A stretch of DNA of 64,000 nucleotides from Vibrio chagasii (GTDB lineage: Bacteria > Pseudomonadota > Gammaproteobacteria > Enterobacterales > Vibrionaceae). The DNA lies in assembly GCA_041879415.1 (NCBI GenBank), contig CP090852.1, forward strand, positions 1,488,001-1,552,000, given 5' to 3'. The position numbers and the translations under genes are program-made. The notes below the pieces were generated by a model, which was given only the letters and a program-made list of their open reading frames with translations, had not been told where the DNA came from and ran no database searches. Positions 25,963 to 34,405 of the stretch are shown piece after piece (the stretch's first letter is position 1; each line of letters opens with the position of its first letter).

Positions 25963-26847
25963 ATGAGTGCTTTCTCAGAACCAATGAAAAACCGCTTAAA
26001 GGTACTGCTATTTACTGCACCGTTGTTGGTGCCACTGTTTACTTTTTGGCTCGTACCATTTGGTTATTCGATTTACATCAGCTTCACCGATTGGGATTAC
26101 ATCTCGCCAGATTATTCGTTCATCGGTTTAGAAAATTACGAGTACATGGTCGAGGACTATGAGTTCATCCAAGCGATGCTCAACACGTTTTGGTTCTCTG
26201 TGGGTGTAGTGATTCCCACTATCCTTCTTGGTCTAGTGTTTGCCATGCTGCTGCACAAAAACTTCAAGGGTAGCCAGTTTTATCGTGCGGTGATCTTCTC
26301 CCCTTGGATTACACCCACAGTCGCGGTATCGATTGTGTGGTCTTGGGTGTTCGAGACCAAATCAGGCTTGGCAAACCACTTATTGGAGTCAGCAGGGTTT
26401 AGTGCGATTCCATGGTTAGAGAACGGAAACACAGCCTTGGTTGCGGTGATTATCGTGACAGTTTGGCAGGCGATTGGTTGGACGATGCTGTTTTACATCA
26501 GTGCGCTTAACAAGATTCCAGAGTCGCTGTATGAGGCGTCTTTGATTGATGGTTGCAGCAGCTTAACGCGCTTTTTGAAGATAACGCTGCCACTGATTTC
26601 ACCAACCACATTCTTCTTGGTAGTGGTCAACATTATCACGGCAATGCAGGCGTTCGATCAGTTCCAGATCTTAACGCAGGGCGGACCGGGTGGTGAAACA
26701 CGCACCTTGCTGTACTTGTTCTACCAACAAGCGTTTGAGCGTTACGAAATGGGACCTGCGGCCGCGACATCGTTAGTGATATTCCTGATTACTGGATTGC
26801 TGGCACTTATTAATACCTACATCGGCAAGCGCTGGGTGTACTACTAG
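25963..26847 (+). CDS. Carbohydrate/phosphoester ABC permease, UgpA-like
   Basis: 294 residues with six membrane segments. The cytoplasmic ATPase-contact loop is EASLIDGCSSLTRFLKITLP (EAA motif). FDQFQILTQGGPGGETRTLL near the C-terminus is typical of MalF/UgpA-like permeases of the CUT1 group. It forms the inner-membrane channel with the product of the next gene. First gene of a six-gene unit with the second permease, binding protein, PHP hydrolase, HAD phosphatase and ATPase. That combination suggests uptake of a phosphorylated polyol or phosphodiester rather than a plain sugar; the substrate itself is not visible. Confidence 0.9.
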   Translation: MSAFSEPMKNRLKVLLFTAPLLVPLFTFWLVPFGYSIYISFTDWDYISPDYSFIGLENYEYMVEDYEFIQAMLNTFWFSVGVVIPTILLGLVFAMLLHKNFKGSQFYRAVIFSPWITPTVAVSIVWSWVFETKSGLANHLLESAGFSAIPWLENGNTALVAVIIVTVWQAIGWTMLFYISALNKIPESLYEASLIDGCSSLTRFLKITLPLISPTTFFLVVVNIITAMQAFDQFQILTQGGPGGETRTLLYLFYQQAFERYEMGPAAATSLVIFLITGLLALINTYIGKRWVYY

Positions 26848-26870
26848 TCAATTTTTGAAAGGACAGAATT

Positions 26871-27818
26871 ATGACCACGCAAGTATTGGATGCCAATCAA
26901 GTATTAAGTCAGAGCGCAGCGAAAACCAAAGTTAGAGCTCAAGTCAAAGCGACGAAGTCAGAAGTTGCGTCAAAGAAAGCCTCAGCGGATCGCCGTTCGT
27001 TCCTCACACTGGCGAAGCACCTGTTCTTGGCAACCTGTGGAACCATTATGGTGTTTCCGTTCTTATGGATGCTGTCTGGTTCGCTGAAAAGCAACGATGA
27101 GATCTTTGCTAACCCGCTGGACTTGATTCCAGAGCAGTTTCGCTGGGAAACGTTTGTGGAAACCTTTCACAGCGCGCCGTTTGGCTTGTACATCTTCAAC
27201 AGCTTTAGTGTGGCTTTGTTCACTACCTTGTTGGTGATTGTGAATTCCGCGATGTTTGCATACGCGCTGACTCAGTTGAAGTTTCGCTCGAAGACAGTGC
27301 TCTATTTCGTCGTGATGGGCTGTTACATGTTGCCGGGCGCAGTGACTTACATTCCGTCTTACATCACCTTGGCAAAACTGGGTTTGTTGGATTCACACAT
27401 GGGCTTGGTGGCGTCGAACGCGGCGTCGGTGTTCGGTGTGTTCTATCTACGCCAAGTGTTTATCAAGGTGCATCCGTCGCTGATTGAAGCGGCACGAATT
27501 GATGGTGCAGGTGAGCTCAAGATTTTATGGGCAATCATCTTACCGCAATGCCGAGCAGCAGTCGCAACACTGTTCCTCATCACTTTTATTACCAATTACA
27601 ACAGCTACATGTGGCCAAGTCTGGTGATTACGACTCAGGATTTAAATCTGATCGCTACTGGTATTCGTCACTATTTTATTGCCGAAGGTAACTATGGGTT
27701 GAACTGGTCGCAAATTATGGCGGCGAGCACCATTGCAGTATTGCCTTTGTTAATTCTATTCGTCATTTGTCAAAAGACGATTCTTTCAGGTATCGCCGAT
27801 AACGGCGTAAAAGAGTAA
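26871..27818 (+). CDS. Carbohydrate/phosphoester ABC permease, UgpE-like
   Basis: 315 residues. An unusually long cytoplasmic N-terminus (about 50 residues, Lys/Ala rich: AAKTKVRAQVKATKSEVASK) precedes six membrane segments. The EAA loop reads EAARIDGAGELKILWAIILP, and NYNSYMWPSLVITTQDLNLI is the conserved end of UgpE/MalG partners. It pairs with the preceding permease, 23 nt away, and is 6 nt from the binding-protein gene. The long charged N-terminal tail is uncommon among CUT1 permeases, and I cannot assign it a role. Confidence 0.9.
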   Translation: MTTQVLDANQVLSQSAAKTKVRAQVKATKSEVASKKASADRRSFLTLAKHLFLATCGTIMVFPFLWMLSGSLKSNDEIFANPLDLIPEQFRWETFVETFHSAPFGLYIFNSFSVALFTTLLVIVNSAMFAYALTQLKFRSKTVLYFVVMGCYMLPGAVTYIPSYITLAKLGLLDSHMGLVASNAASVFGVFYLRQVFIKVHPSLIEAARIDGAGELKILWAIILPQCRAAVATLFLITFITNYNSYMWPSLVITTQDLNLIATGIRHYFIAEGNYGLNWSQIMAASTIAVLPLLILFVICQKTILSGIADNGVKE

Positions 27819-27824
27819 ACGGAA

Positions 27825-29105
27825 ATGAAACTAAAAACTCTCGCACTAGTGTGTGCTGGCGCAGTAAGCGCGTCTATGTTTTCTAGCAGTGTTCTTGCGG
27901 CAACCGAAGTTAACTTTTGGTATTCCGGTGGTACTAAGCCACAGCAAATGATGACTAAGCTCATCGAAGAGTTCAACGCGAGTCAAGATGAGTATGTAGT
28001 GAAGCCTGCATTGCAAGGTAACTACACGGAAACCTACCAGAAGCTGCAAGCCGGTTTAGCGTCTAAAACCGCACCTGAACTTGTGCTGTTAGATTCAGGT
28101 CGTGCGGAAGCGATGCACGGGCGTGGTCTGAGCCGTGACCTAACGCCGTTCATGGATGAAGAGTTTAACTTCTCTGATTTCATTGGCGCGTTCAAAGATC
28201 AAGTGACGGCAGACGACGGCACCATCATAGGTCTACCTGCTTACGGTACCACTCAAGTGTTCTACTACAACAAGCAGGTGTTGGCAGATAACGGCTTTAC
28301 TGAGCAAGATCTAAAGACATGGCAAGGCGTGGCTAAGGTCGCTGAGAAAGTCACACAACGTGATGAGAAAGGTAATGTGACCTTCTACGGTTGGGAGCCG
28401 ATGTGGGGTCAAGACAACATGATTGACGCAGCATTTTCTAACGGCGCTAAGATCATCAGTGATGACGGTAAGAAAGTACTGATTGACTCTCCTGAGTGGG
28501 TTGAGGTGTGGGACAGCTTCCGTAAGTGGATCCACGATGATCAAATCATGCGTATTCACTATGGAGGTCAAGGTTGGGAATACTGGTACAAAACCATTGA
28601 TGATGTGATGAAAGACAACGCACTAGGCTACACCGGTTCATCGGGTGACCAAGGTGACTTGGACTTCACTAAGCTTTCAGCAACCACGCAACCAGGTTGG
28701 GGCTCAAACCCTTCTGCACCACAAGCGGGTGCGCTGGTTTACGTAATGCCAAAAGGCACAGATGACGCAGCGGCGAAAGGTGCATTTGAGTTTGTTGAGT
28801 TCTACACCAACGCGAAAAACACCGCAGCTTGGTCAATGTTCACAGGTTACATCCCAGTGCGCAACAGTGTTTCTGAAGTTCCAGAATACCAAGCGTTCAC
28901 CAAAGACAACCCACAAGCTCTGATTCCATTGAAGCAAGCGAACACGGCGACCAAAGACTTCCTAGACCCTACCAACGGTAAGATCATGGATGCGCTGAAG
29001 GTAGCTGCGGACCAGATTCAAATCCAAAACGTGCCTGCTGACAAAGCGCTAAAACAAGCGGCTAAGAAAGCGCAACGTGCACTAGACCGAGCGAATCGTT
29101 CTTAA
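27825..29105 (+). CDS. Periplasmic ABC solute-binding protein, UgpB-like
   Basis: 426 residues: signal peptide (about 1-25, ending SSVLAA) and a family 1 extracellular solute-binding domain. VNFWYSGGTKPQQMMTKLIE, EFNASQDEYVVKPALQGNYT and the late MFTGYIPVRNSV follow the UgpB pattern of glycerol-3-phosphate binding proteins. This supports a glycerophosphate or phosphodiester ligand, but key contact residues cannot be checked without alignment. A strong terminator at 29142 separates it from the downstream enzyme genes, which would favour high binding-protein levels. Confidence 0.9.
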   Translation: MKLKTLALVCAGAVSASMFSSSVLAATEVNFWYSGGTKPQQMMTKLIEEFNASQDEYVVKPALQGNYTETYQKLQAGLASKTAPELVLLDSGRAEAMHGRGLSRDLTPFMDEEFNFSDFIGAFKDQVTADDGTIIGLPAYGTTQVFYYNKQVLADNGFTEQDLKTWQGVAKVAEKVTQRDEKGNVTFYGWEPMWGQDNMIDAAFSNGAKIISDDGKKVLIDSPEWVEVWDSFRKWIHDDQIMRIHYGGQGWEYWYKTIDDVMKDNALGYTGSSGDQGDLDFTKLSATTQPGWGSNPSAPQAGALVYVMPKGTDDAAAKGAFEFVEFYTNAKNTAAWSMFTGYIPVRNSVSEVPEYQAFTKDNPQALIPLKQANTATKDFLDPTNGKIMDALKVAADQIQIQNVPADKALKQAAKKAQRALDRANRS

Positions 29106-29141
29106 TCCGTAAAGATAACAAAACTATCTTTGCATGCATCA

Positions 29142-29171
29142 AGGCCCATCTATTCGGGTGGGCCTCTTTTT
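29142..29171 (+). terminator. Intra-operon terminator after the binding-protein gene
   Basis: AGGCCCA / TGGGCCT stem with an 10-nt loop followed by a T-rich run (CTTTTT). It lies inside a same-strand six-gene unit, so it is probably leaky and sets the ratio of binding protein to downstream products. Confidence 0.85.
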
Positions 29172-29200
29172 GACCCAGTCCTTCAAGTAGGACGAATTTG

Positions 29201-30679
29201 GTGAAGACAATGACCCAATTTCAAGGTGAGCTGCCGTTTGGCAGAGTACGTATCCCCTTTGATGTGCCAGCAGGTTCTCACAGCGTAACGATTACCGGCA
29301 CAACGGTGACAAAAGGATTCTTGTACGCAGCGGCGTATGATGCCAACCAAGCATTTCGTGGCAAAGTGCTATTTGAAAAGGCGCACAAGTCACTCATTAT
29401 CCAACCGGAAAACTCAGGCCTAGGCGCGATTGATGGTGCGATTCCATCGGGCCAGTGGTTCTTAGAACTTTATAACCTTGAGGGTGAGTTTCGTACCGAG
29501 CGTGCGATGCAGTATCAAGTCGATGTACTTTGCTCTGAAGAGTTAGTTAATAGCGATGCTGAGTTAGAACTGACCCCAACGGTGACAAGTGATCACGATA
29601 TCGAGTTTGATTACAGTCACATGCTGAGTTCTGATTCTCGTTGGTATCGTGGCGATTTACACGCTCACACTCAGCTTTCTGATGGTCACAATACCTTGGC
29701 TGCGGCTAAAGACATTGTGGAATCACAAGGGCTCGATTTCTTTTTCTTCACAGAGCACAACATCTGCCAACCTAAACTGCCAGTATCAAAGCAGTGTTTG
29801 TTCTTGCCTGCGTTAGAAGTTACGACCGATCTCGGGCACTTCAATGTGCATGGCCCAGTTAAGTCTTTGGACCTTAGAGACGTTGAACACAGCAGCCAAG
29901 CGACCATGGAAGCGGGATTGAGTTTAGCGAAAAGTGGACACAGTTCCCTTGGCATTAATCACCCAATGATGAAGCCGTGGCATTGGCATTACGATCAAGT
30001 CGATCTCAGCCAAGTGTCCACGTTTGAAGTTTGCTGTGACCCAACTTGGTCGACCTCACCAAAAGCGACCGAAGAGGCGTTATTGGTTCTCAATGAAATG
30101 TGGAATTGTGGCCAGCGCATTACCGCGATTGGCGGCAGTGATTCACACCTTGAGCCGCATGAGCGCAATCCTAAATCGGATGAGCCTTCCATCTATGGCG
30201 ACCCATCCACCTTCGTTTACAGCCATGGTTTGAGTGGCGAAGGTATCTTGTCTGGTCTGCGTAATGGGCAAGTTTACCTAGAGCGCCGTTGCGGCTTGAA
30301 GTTTGATATCAACTTAGGGGACTTGTTACCGGGCAACGATTCTCAAGGGCAAGCGCTTACATACCGAATTGCTGTCTCTGACTCAGAAAACCCTTACTAC
30401 GCGGAGTGCGTGGTGGATGGCGAGATTGTCGATCGAATCGCTTTGAATGATGAGCTGCAAAGTATCCATATTGATGAAGGCTACCGTTGGTGCCGAGTCG
30501 ATATTCGTCGCGGAGAGCTTTCTTCAGCATCAATCAACAGTACTCAACCTGCATCTGATAAACGTGAGTTTGAAGGCTGCATCAACGCCGTATTCGACGG
30601 TAAACAACCAGAATTTAACCAACCCCTAGTGCGTACTTGGGGAGAACTAATGGAGCGAATGAGCCGTGATGAAGTTTAA
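29201..30679 (+). CDS. PHP-domain metallohydrolase (CehA/McbA type), probable phosphoesterase
   Basis: About 492 residues. An N-terminal beta-type domain (about 1-140) precedes a PHP metal centre: YRGDLHAHTQLSDGHN, FFFTEHN, LPALEVTTDLGHFNVHGP, INHPM and the final IGGSDSH supply the expected His/Asp/Glu ligands. PHP proteins of this type cleave phosphodiesters or related esters with divalent metals. No signal peptide is evident, so it should act in the cytoplasm on the imported compound, followed by the HAD phosphatase. The GTG at 29201 has AGGA eight bases upstream; an in-frame ATG at 29210 is an alternative. Confidence 0.82.
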   Translation: MKTMTQFQGELPFGRVRIPFDVPAGSHSVTITGTTVTKGFLYAAAYDANQAFRGKVLFEKAHKSLIIQPENSGLGAIDGAIPSGQWFLELYNLEGEFRTERAMQYQVDVLCSEELVNSDAELELTPTVTSDHDIEFDYSHMLSSDSRWYRGDLHAHTQLSDGHNTLAAAKDIVESQGLDFFFFTEHNICQPKLPVSKQCLFLPALEVTTDLGHFNVHGPVKSLDLRDVEHSSQATMEAGLSLAKSGHSSLGINHPMMKPWHWHYDQVDLSQVSTFEVCCDPTWSTSPKATEEALLVLNEMWNCGQRITAIGGSDSHLEPHERNPKSDEPSIYGDPSTFVYSHGLSGEGILSGLRNGQVYLERRCGLKFDINLGDLLPGNDSQGQALTYRIAVSDSENPYYAECVVDGEIVDRIALNDELQSIHIDEGYRWCRVDIRRGELSSASINSTQPASDKREFEGCINAVFDGKQPEFNQPLVRTWGELMERMSRDEV

Positions 30680-31403
30680 GGCGATGTTATTTGATAAAGA
30701 CGGCACATTGTTAGAGTTTCACAAGATGTGGCTCAACGTTTCTCGTGGTGCTTGTGAGCGTGTGAAATCTTACAGTGACCAGCATCAGGGTAATCAAACT
30801 GTCACACCTGATGAGTTACTCTTGGCCATCGGTGTTGAAGGTGATGTGGTTGATAACTATGGACTATTGGCTTCTAACCCAGTCGAAGATACTGCGACTG
30901 CATGGTTCAAAATGCTAGAGCCTTCGGTATCTCTGGCTGAGTTTACTCAAGTCACCAAGGCGGCTTTCAATAACCAAGTGGAAGAGAATCCAGAGTGGGT
31001 TGAAGCACTGCCGGGTGTAACGGAAAAGCTGACCTCGCTTAAACAACAAGGCATGTATTTGGGTGTAGCAACGGCTGATACCAAAGACTCGACTGTTTAT
31101 ACGTTAGAGCAATCTGGCCTGAGCGAACTGTTTGATTACGTTGGCTATTCTGATGGTGATATTGAGCCTAAGCCAGCGCCCGCATTGTTGAATGCGTTCT
31201 GCGAGCAATGTGGTATCGAGCCACATGAAGTGATCATGTTTGGTGACACGGTATCGGACATGGAATTTGGTCGCAATGCTGGTGCTAAGAACGTGGGTGT
31301 ACTCACTGGTACGGCAAATCACGCCGAACTAGAGCCAATGGCTGACTTGGTGATTCATTCGGTTGCCAACTTCGATCCTCAAGAATTTAACGAATTGATT
31401 TAA
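30669..31403 (+). CDS. HAD superfamily phosphatase
   Basis: 244 residues. Motif I is MLFDKDGTLLEF (nucleophile Asp), motif II lies in GVATADTKDST, and motif III/IV is VIMFGDTVSDMEFGRNAG. A cap domain occupies about residues 20-110. It is a phosphoglycolate phosphatase-like enzyme, presumably removing phosphate from the product of the PHP hydrolase. The ATG at 30669 overlaps the end of the preceding gene by 11 bp, indicating translational coupling. Confidence 0.88.
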   Translation: MKFKAMLFDKDGTLLEFHKMWLNVSRGACERVKSYSDQHQGNQTVTPDELLLAIGVEGDVVDNYGLLASNPVEDTATAWFKMLEPSVSLAEFTQVTKAAFNNQVEENPEWVEALPGVTEKLTSLKQQGMYLGVATADTKDSTVYTLEQSGLSELFDYVGYSDGDIEPKPAPALLNAFCEQCGIEPHEVIMFGDTVSDMEFGRNAGAKNVGVLTGTANHAELEPMADLVIHSVANFDPQEFNELI

Positions 31404-31412
31404 GGACTGGTT

Positions 31413-32543
31413 ATGGCTGAAGTAACCTTGAGAGGCGTTGAGAAGACCTATCCAAACGGCTTTAAAGCGGTACATGGTGTCGACCTCAATATTCAAGAAG
31501 GCGAGTTTATGGTGTTTGTTGGGCCGTCTGGCTGTGCCAAGTCCACCACACTGCGCATGATCGCTGGGCTGGAAGATATCTCAGAGGGTGATGTTTACAT
31601 CGGGGATAAGCGCGTTAATGATCTGCCTCCGAAAGATCGTGGTATCTCAATGGTGTTCCAAAACTACGCGCTTTACCCACACATGTCGGTATACGACAAC
31701 ATGGCCTTTGGCCTCAAACAACAGAAGCTGCCAAAGCGTGAAATCACTGAACGTATCGAAGAAGCTGCCAAGACATTAGACATTGAGCATTTGTTAGATA
31801 ACAAGCCGGGTGAAATGTCAGGTGGTCAAAGGCAGCGTGTCGCGCTTGGTCGTGCGATGGTTCGTAAACCAGATGTGTTCTTGTTTGATGAGCCTCTGTC
31901 TAACTTGGATGCAAAACTGCGAGTTTCAACGCGAGTCAGTATTGCACAGCTGCACAACAACCTGAAGCAAGAAGGGCAGAACGCCACCATGATCTACGTG
32001 ACACACGATCAGGTGGAAGCCATGACCCTTGGTGATCGCATCTGTGTGCTGAATCAAGGTGAGATCATGCAGGTCGATACGCCAATGAATCTTTATCAAT
32101 ACCCAGCAAACAAGTTTGTCGCAGGCTTTATTGGTTCGCCAGCGATGAATCTTCTCAAGGTAAGATTGGATGAGATTGACGGTGTGATGAACGTGGTTTC
32201 TGAAAGTGGTACTCGTTGGACACTTCCACAAGACAAGCAGGTTATTGCTCGTGAAAAATCGGGAGAGTGGGTGTGGTTTGGTGTTCGTCCTGAGCACATT
32301 CAGTTGGCTAATCACGACGCACCGTTGTCTGAGGTTAATACCCAAACACATAGACTGGATGTGGTCGAATCTATGGGGAACGAGCTGTATCTCTACTTCA
32401 AATTGGGTGCAGATAAGCTGGTGGCTCGCGTGCCTTTCGATGCTGACCGAATGGCGGAAAGTGGGCAAGAGACAATGCTTCATTTCAATACCTCACAATG
32501 TCATTTGTTTGACCTAGAGACAGAAGAAGTTCTAACTGAATAA
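31413..32543 (+). CDS. ABC transporter ATP-binding protein, UgpC/MalK type
   Basis: 376 residues: an ABC ATPase domain (about 1-240) and a C-terminal OB-type regulatory domain. Walker A reads FVGPSGCAKSTT, with Ala where Gly normally precedes the Lys. The signature is MSGGQRQRVALGRAM, Walker B is FLFDEPLSNLDAK, and the H-loop is IYVTHDQVEAM. It energises the two permeases at the start of the unit. Being last, after the two hydrolases, is unusual but not rare. The Ala in Walker A is probably tolerated, as I recall similar CAKST forms in this family, but is worth noting. Confidence 0.92.
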   Translation: MAEVTLRGVEKTYPNGFKAVHGVDLNIQEGEFMVFVGPSGCAKSTTLRMIAGLEDISEGDVYIGDKRVNDLPPKDRGISMVFQNYALYPHMSVYDNMAFGLKQQKLPKREITERIEEAAKTLDIEHLLDNKPGEMSGGQRQRVALGRAMVRKPDVFLFDEPLSNLDAKLRVSTRVSIAQLHNNLKQEGQNATMIYVTHDQVEAMTLGDRICVLNQGEIMQVDTPMNLYQYPANKFVAGFIGSPAMNLLKVRLDEIDGVMNVVSESGTRWTLPQDKQVIAREKSGEWVWFGVRPEHIQLANHDAPLSEVNTQTHRLDVVESMGNELYLYFKLGADKLVARVPFDADRMAESGQETMLHFNTSQCHLFDLETEEVLTE

Positions 32544-32571
32544 GTCGATGTGTCGAATAGTCTAAATAAAG

Positions 32572-32602
32572 AAATCCCCGCTCAGATGAGTGGGGATTTT
32601 TC
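32572..32602 (+). terminator. Terminator of the Ugp-like operon
   Basis: AAATCCCC with CTC / GAG with GGGGATTT stem followed by a T-rich tail, about 30 nt after the ATPase stop. Confidence 0.88.
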
Positions 32603-32688
32603 TTAGGGGGAGTATCTACAGGATCTCGGGCCTGTACTCGAGGCTTTTTTGTTGGAGATAGCTAAATGTTCTTGAGGGTTAGAACCAT

Positions 32689-33429
32689 TTAATGGCTCGG
32701 AATCGCAATCCTTTTTTCTAGCCAACGAACCGCTTGCGATACAACCAAAATAAGAACAAGGTACTCCAAAACCAGAAACGTATAGATCTCTAAAGGTAAA
32801 TATTCGTTCACCACCAGCTCATTTGCTCGTCTTGTTAAATCACTCAAACCAATCACACTCACTAGCGAACTCATCTTGAGGATATAAACAAACTGATTAC
32901 CCAAGGGCGGCAGTATCTGACGGAATGCCTGCGGTAGGATAACCAATCGCATTTTTTGCCAATAGGTCAATCCCAAGGATTCGGCCGCTTCATGTTGGCC
33001 ACGATTAATCGCTTGAATCCCCCCACGGAACACTTCTGCCATAAAAGCGCTCTCTGCAATGGTTAATGCGATTACCCCTGCCCAGAAGTGGTTCAAAGAG
33101 ACATCGAGTAATGTCGGCATTCCGTAATACACCCACAATAGCAATACCAATACAGGGATAGAACGCATCACCTCTACGTAAAGTCGATTAATCCCCCTGA
33201 GTATTGGAGAACTAGAAAGCGCTGGAAAGGCGACCAATAGACCCAGAGCCATAGCAAAAAACATGCTTAGCAACGAAACCTGAATAGTCTCGCTAAAACC
33301 AGCCATCAAAAACTGAATGTTAGTTCGCCCCTGCTCCGTCGACGGGTCGAGTACATACCATCCCCATTGGTAGTCTGAACATCCTGTCAGAAACAGCAGA
33401 GAAACTAGCGATAAGTGACGATAGTTCAC
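32689..33429 (-). CDS. Amino acid ABC transporter permease (HisM/GlnP type) with N-terminal lipobox-like segment
   Basis: About 246 residues. The permease core has the EAA loop HEAAESLGLTYWQKMRLVIL and a membrane topology normal for polar amino acid permeases. The N-terminus is odd: LSLVSLLFLTGCSDYQWGWY contains LTGC, a good lipobox, before the usual first membrane helix. The GTG at 33429 is chosen because GGGAG lies five bases upstream; the ATG at 33450 is the alternative. It is divergent from a matching binding protein at 33554, but there is no ATPase gene nearby, so it must share one encoded elsewhere. Confidence 0.85.
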   Translation of the reverse strand: MNYRHLSLVSLLFLTGCSDYQWGWYVLDPSTEQGRTNIQFLMAGFSETIQVSLLSMFFAMALGLLVAFPALSSSPILRGINRLYVEVMRSIPVLVLLLWVYYGMPTLLDVSLNHFWAGVIALTIAESAFMAEVFRGGIQAINRGQHEAAESLGLTYWQKMRLVILPQAFRQILPPLGNQFVYILKMSSLVSVIGLSDLTRRANELVVNEYLPLEIYTFLVLEYLVLILVVSQAVRWLEKRIAIPSH

Positions 33430-33553
33430 ATTTACTCCCAAAAACTCCATTTGTTATTGCTATGTTAACAACCAAATCTGTTTAATGGTTAATAATTAAG
33501 AAGAATATCTACATTCATCACTTAGAAATCAGCATTCTTTGAAGGAATAAAAA

Positions 33554-34330
33554 ATGAAGAAAAGCTTAATTGCATTAGGAATGTGCTTACTTGCTTTTAC
33601 ACAAATTGCACATGCACAAAGTCGTTTGCAGGAGATACTCGATGCCGGAGTTCTTCGCGTTGGTACAACTGGGGATTGGAACCCAATGACAATGAAGGAT
33701 CCAGCAACCAATAGCTACCGCGGCTTTGATATCGATGTCACGACTGAGTTGGCTAAGGACCTAGGCGTTAAAGTGGAATACGTCGCAACAGACTGGAAAA
33801 CCTTGGTGAATGGCATCACAGCCAACAAATACGACGTGACTGGCAGCGCATCGCTCAACATGTCTCGAGCAAAAGTCGCTGGGTACAGCCAACCCTATTT
33901 CTATCTGGCTTTCGTCCCTGTTGTGCAAAAGAAAGACATAGAGAAGTTCTCCGACTGGAGTGACTTTGACAAAGCAGAAATCAAAGTTGCTGCCACGCTC
34001 GGCACAGTACAAGAAAAAATGGTGAAGGACTTCTTCCCGTCGGCACAACACATCGTGATTGAAGCGCCGGCACGGGATTTCCAAGAGCTTTTGGCTCGCC
34101 GGGCTGATGTCTCTGTGACTTCAAACGTAGAGGCTGCAACCTTGGTAGAGAAGTTTAAACAACTCGCGATAGTTCCGGTGAAAGAGCCACGGAAACCAAC
34201 TCCAATTGCGATGCTACTACCACAAGATGATCAGGTTTGGATTAACTACATTAACCACTGGGTTGAATTGAAAAAAACGCAAGGTTTCTTCAAGCAAACC
34301 GCTGAGAAGTGGGGACTGAAGAGCATGTAA
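33554..34330 (+). CDS. Periplasmic amino-acid-type solute-binding protein (PheC/ArtJ-like)
   Basis: 258 residues with a signal peptide (about 1-21, ending AHA). SRLQEILDAGVLRVGTTGDW, SYRGFDIDVTTELAKDLG and the WVELKKTQGFF end are those of the SBP_bac_3 family. The start resembles cyclohexadienyl dehydratase (PheC), a catalytic relative, so a binding protein and a periplasmic dehydratase are both possible. Its divergence from an ABC permease favours transport. Confidence 0.85.
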   Translation: MKKSLIALGMCLLAFTQIAHAQSRLQEILDAGVLRVGTTGDWNPMTMKDPATNSYRGFDIDVTTELAKDLGVKVEYVATDWKTLVNGITANKYDVTGSASLNMSRAKVAGYSQPYFYLAFVPVVQKKDIEKFSDWSDFDKAEIKVAATLGTVQEKMVKDFFPSAQHIVIEAPARDFQELLARRADVSVTSNVEAATLVEKFKQLAIVPVKEPRKPTPIAMLLPQDDQVWINYINHWVELKKTQGFFKQTAEKWGLKSM

Positions 34331-34353
34331 CGAGCTCATAGATAAGAGAAAAA

Positions 34354-34379
34354 TAGAGCCCTTAGGGGGTAGGGCTCTA
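34354..34379 (-). terminator. Terminator for the PTS IIC-IIB gene
   Basis: TAGAGCCCT / AGGGCTCTA perfect 9-bp stem. On the minus strand it is followed by ATTTTTCTC, serving the gene ending at 34406; the + strand side has no T-run. Confidence 0.75.
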
Positions 34380-34405
34380 GAGTTAGGAGCTAACTTGACG
34401 TTGGG

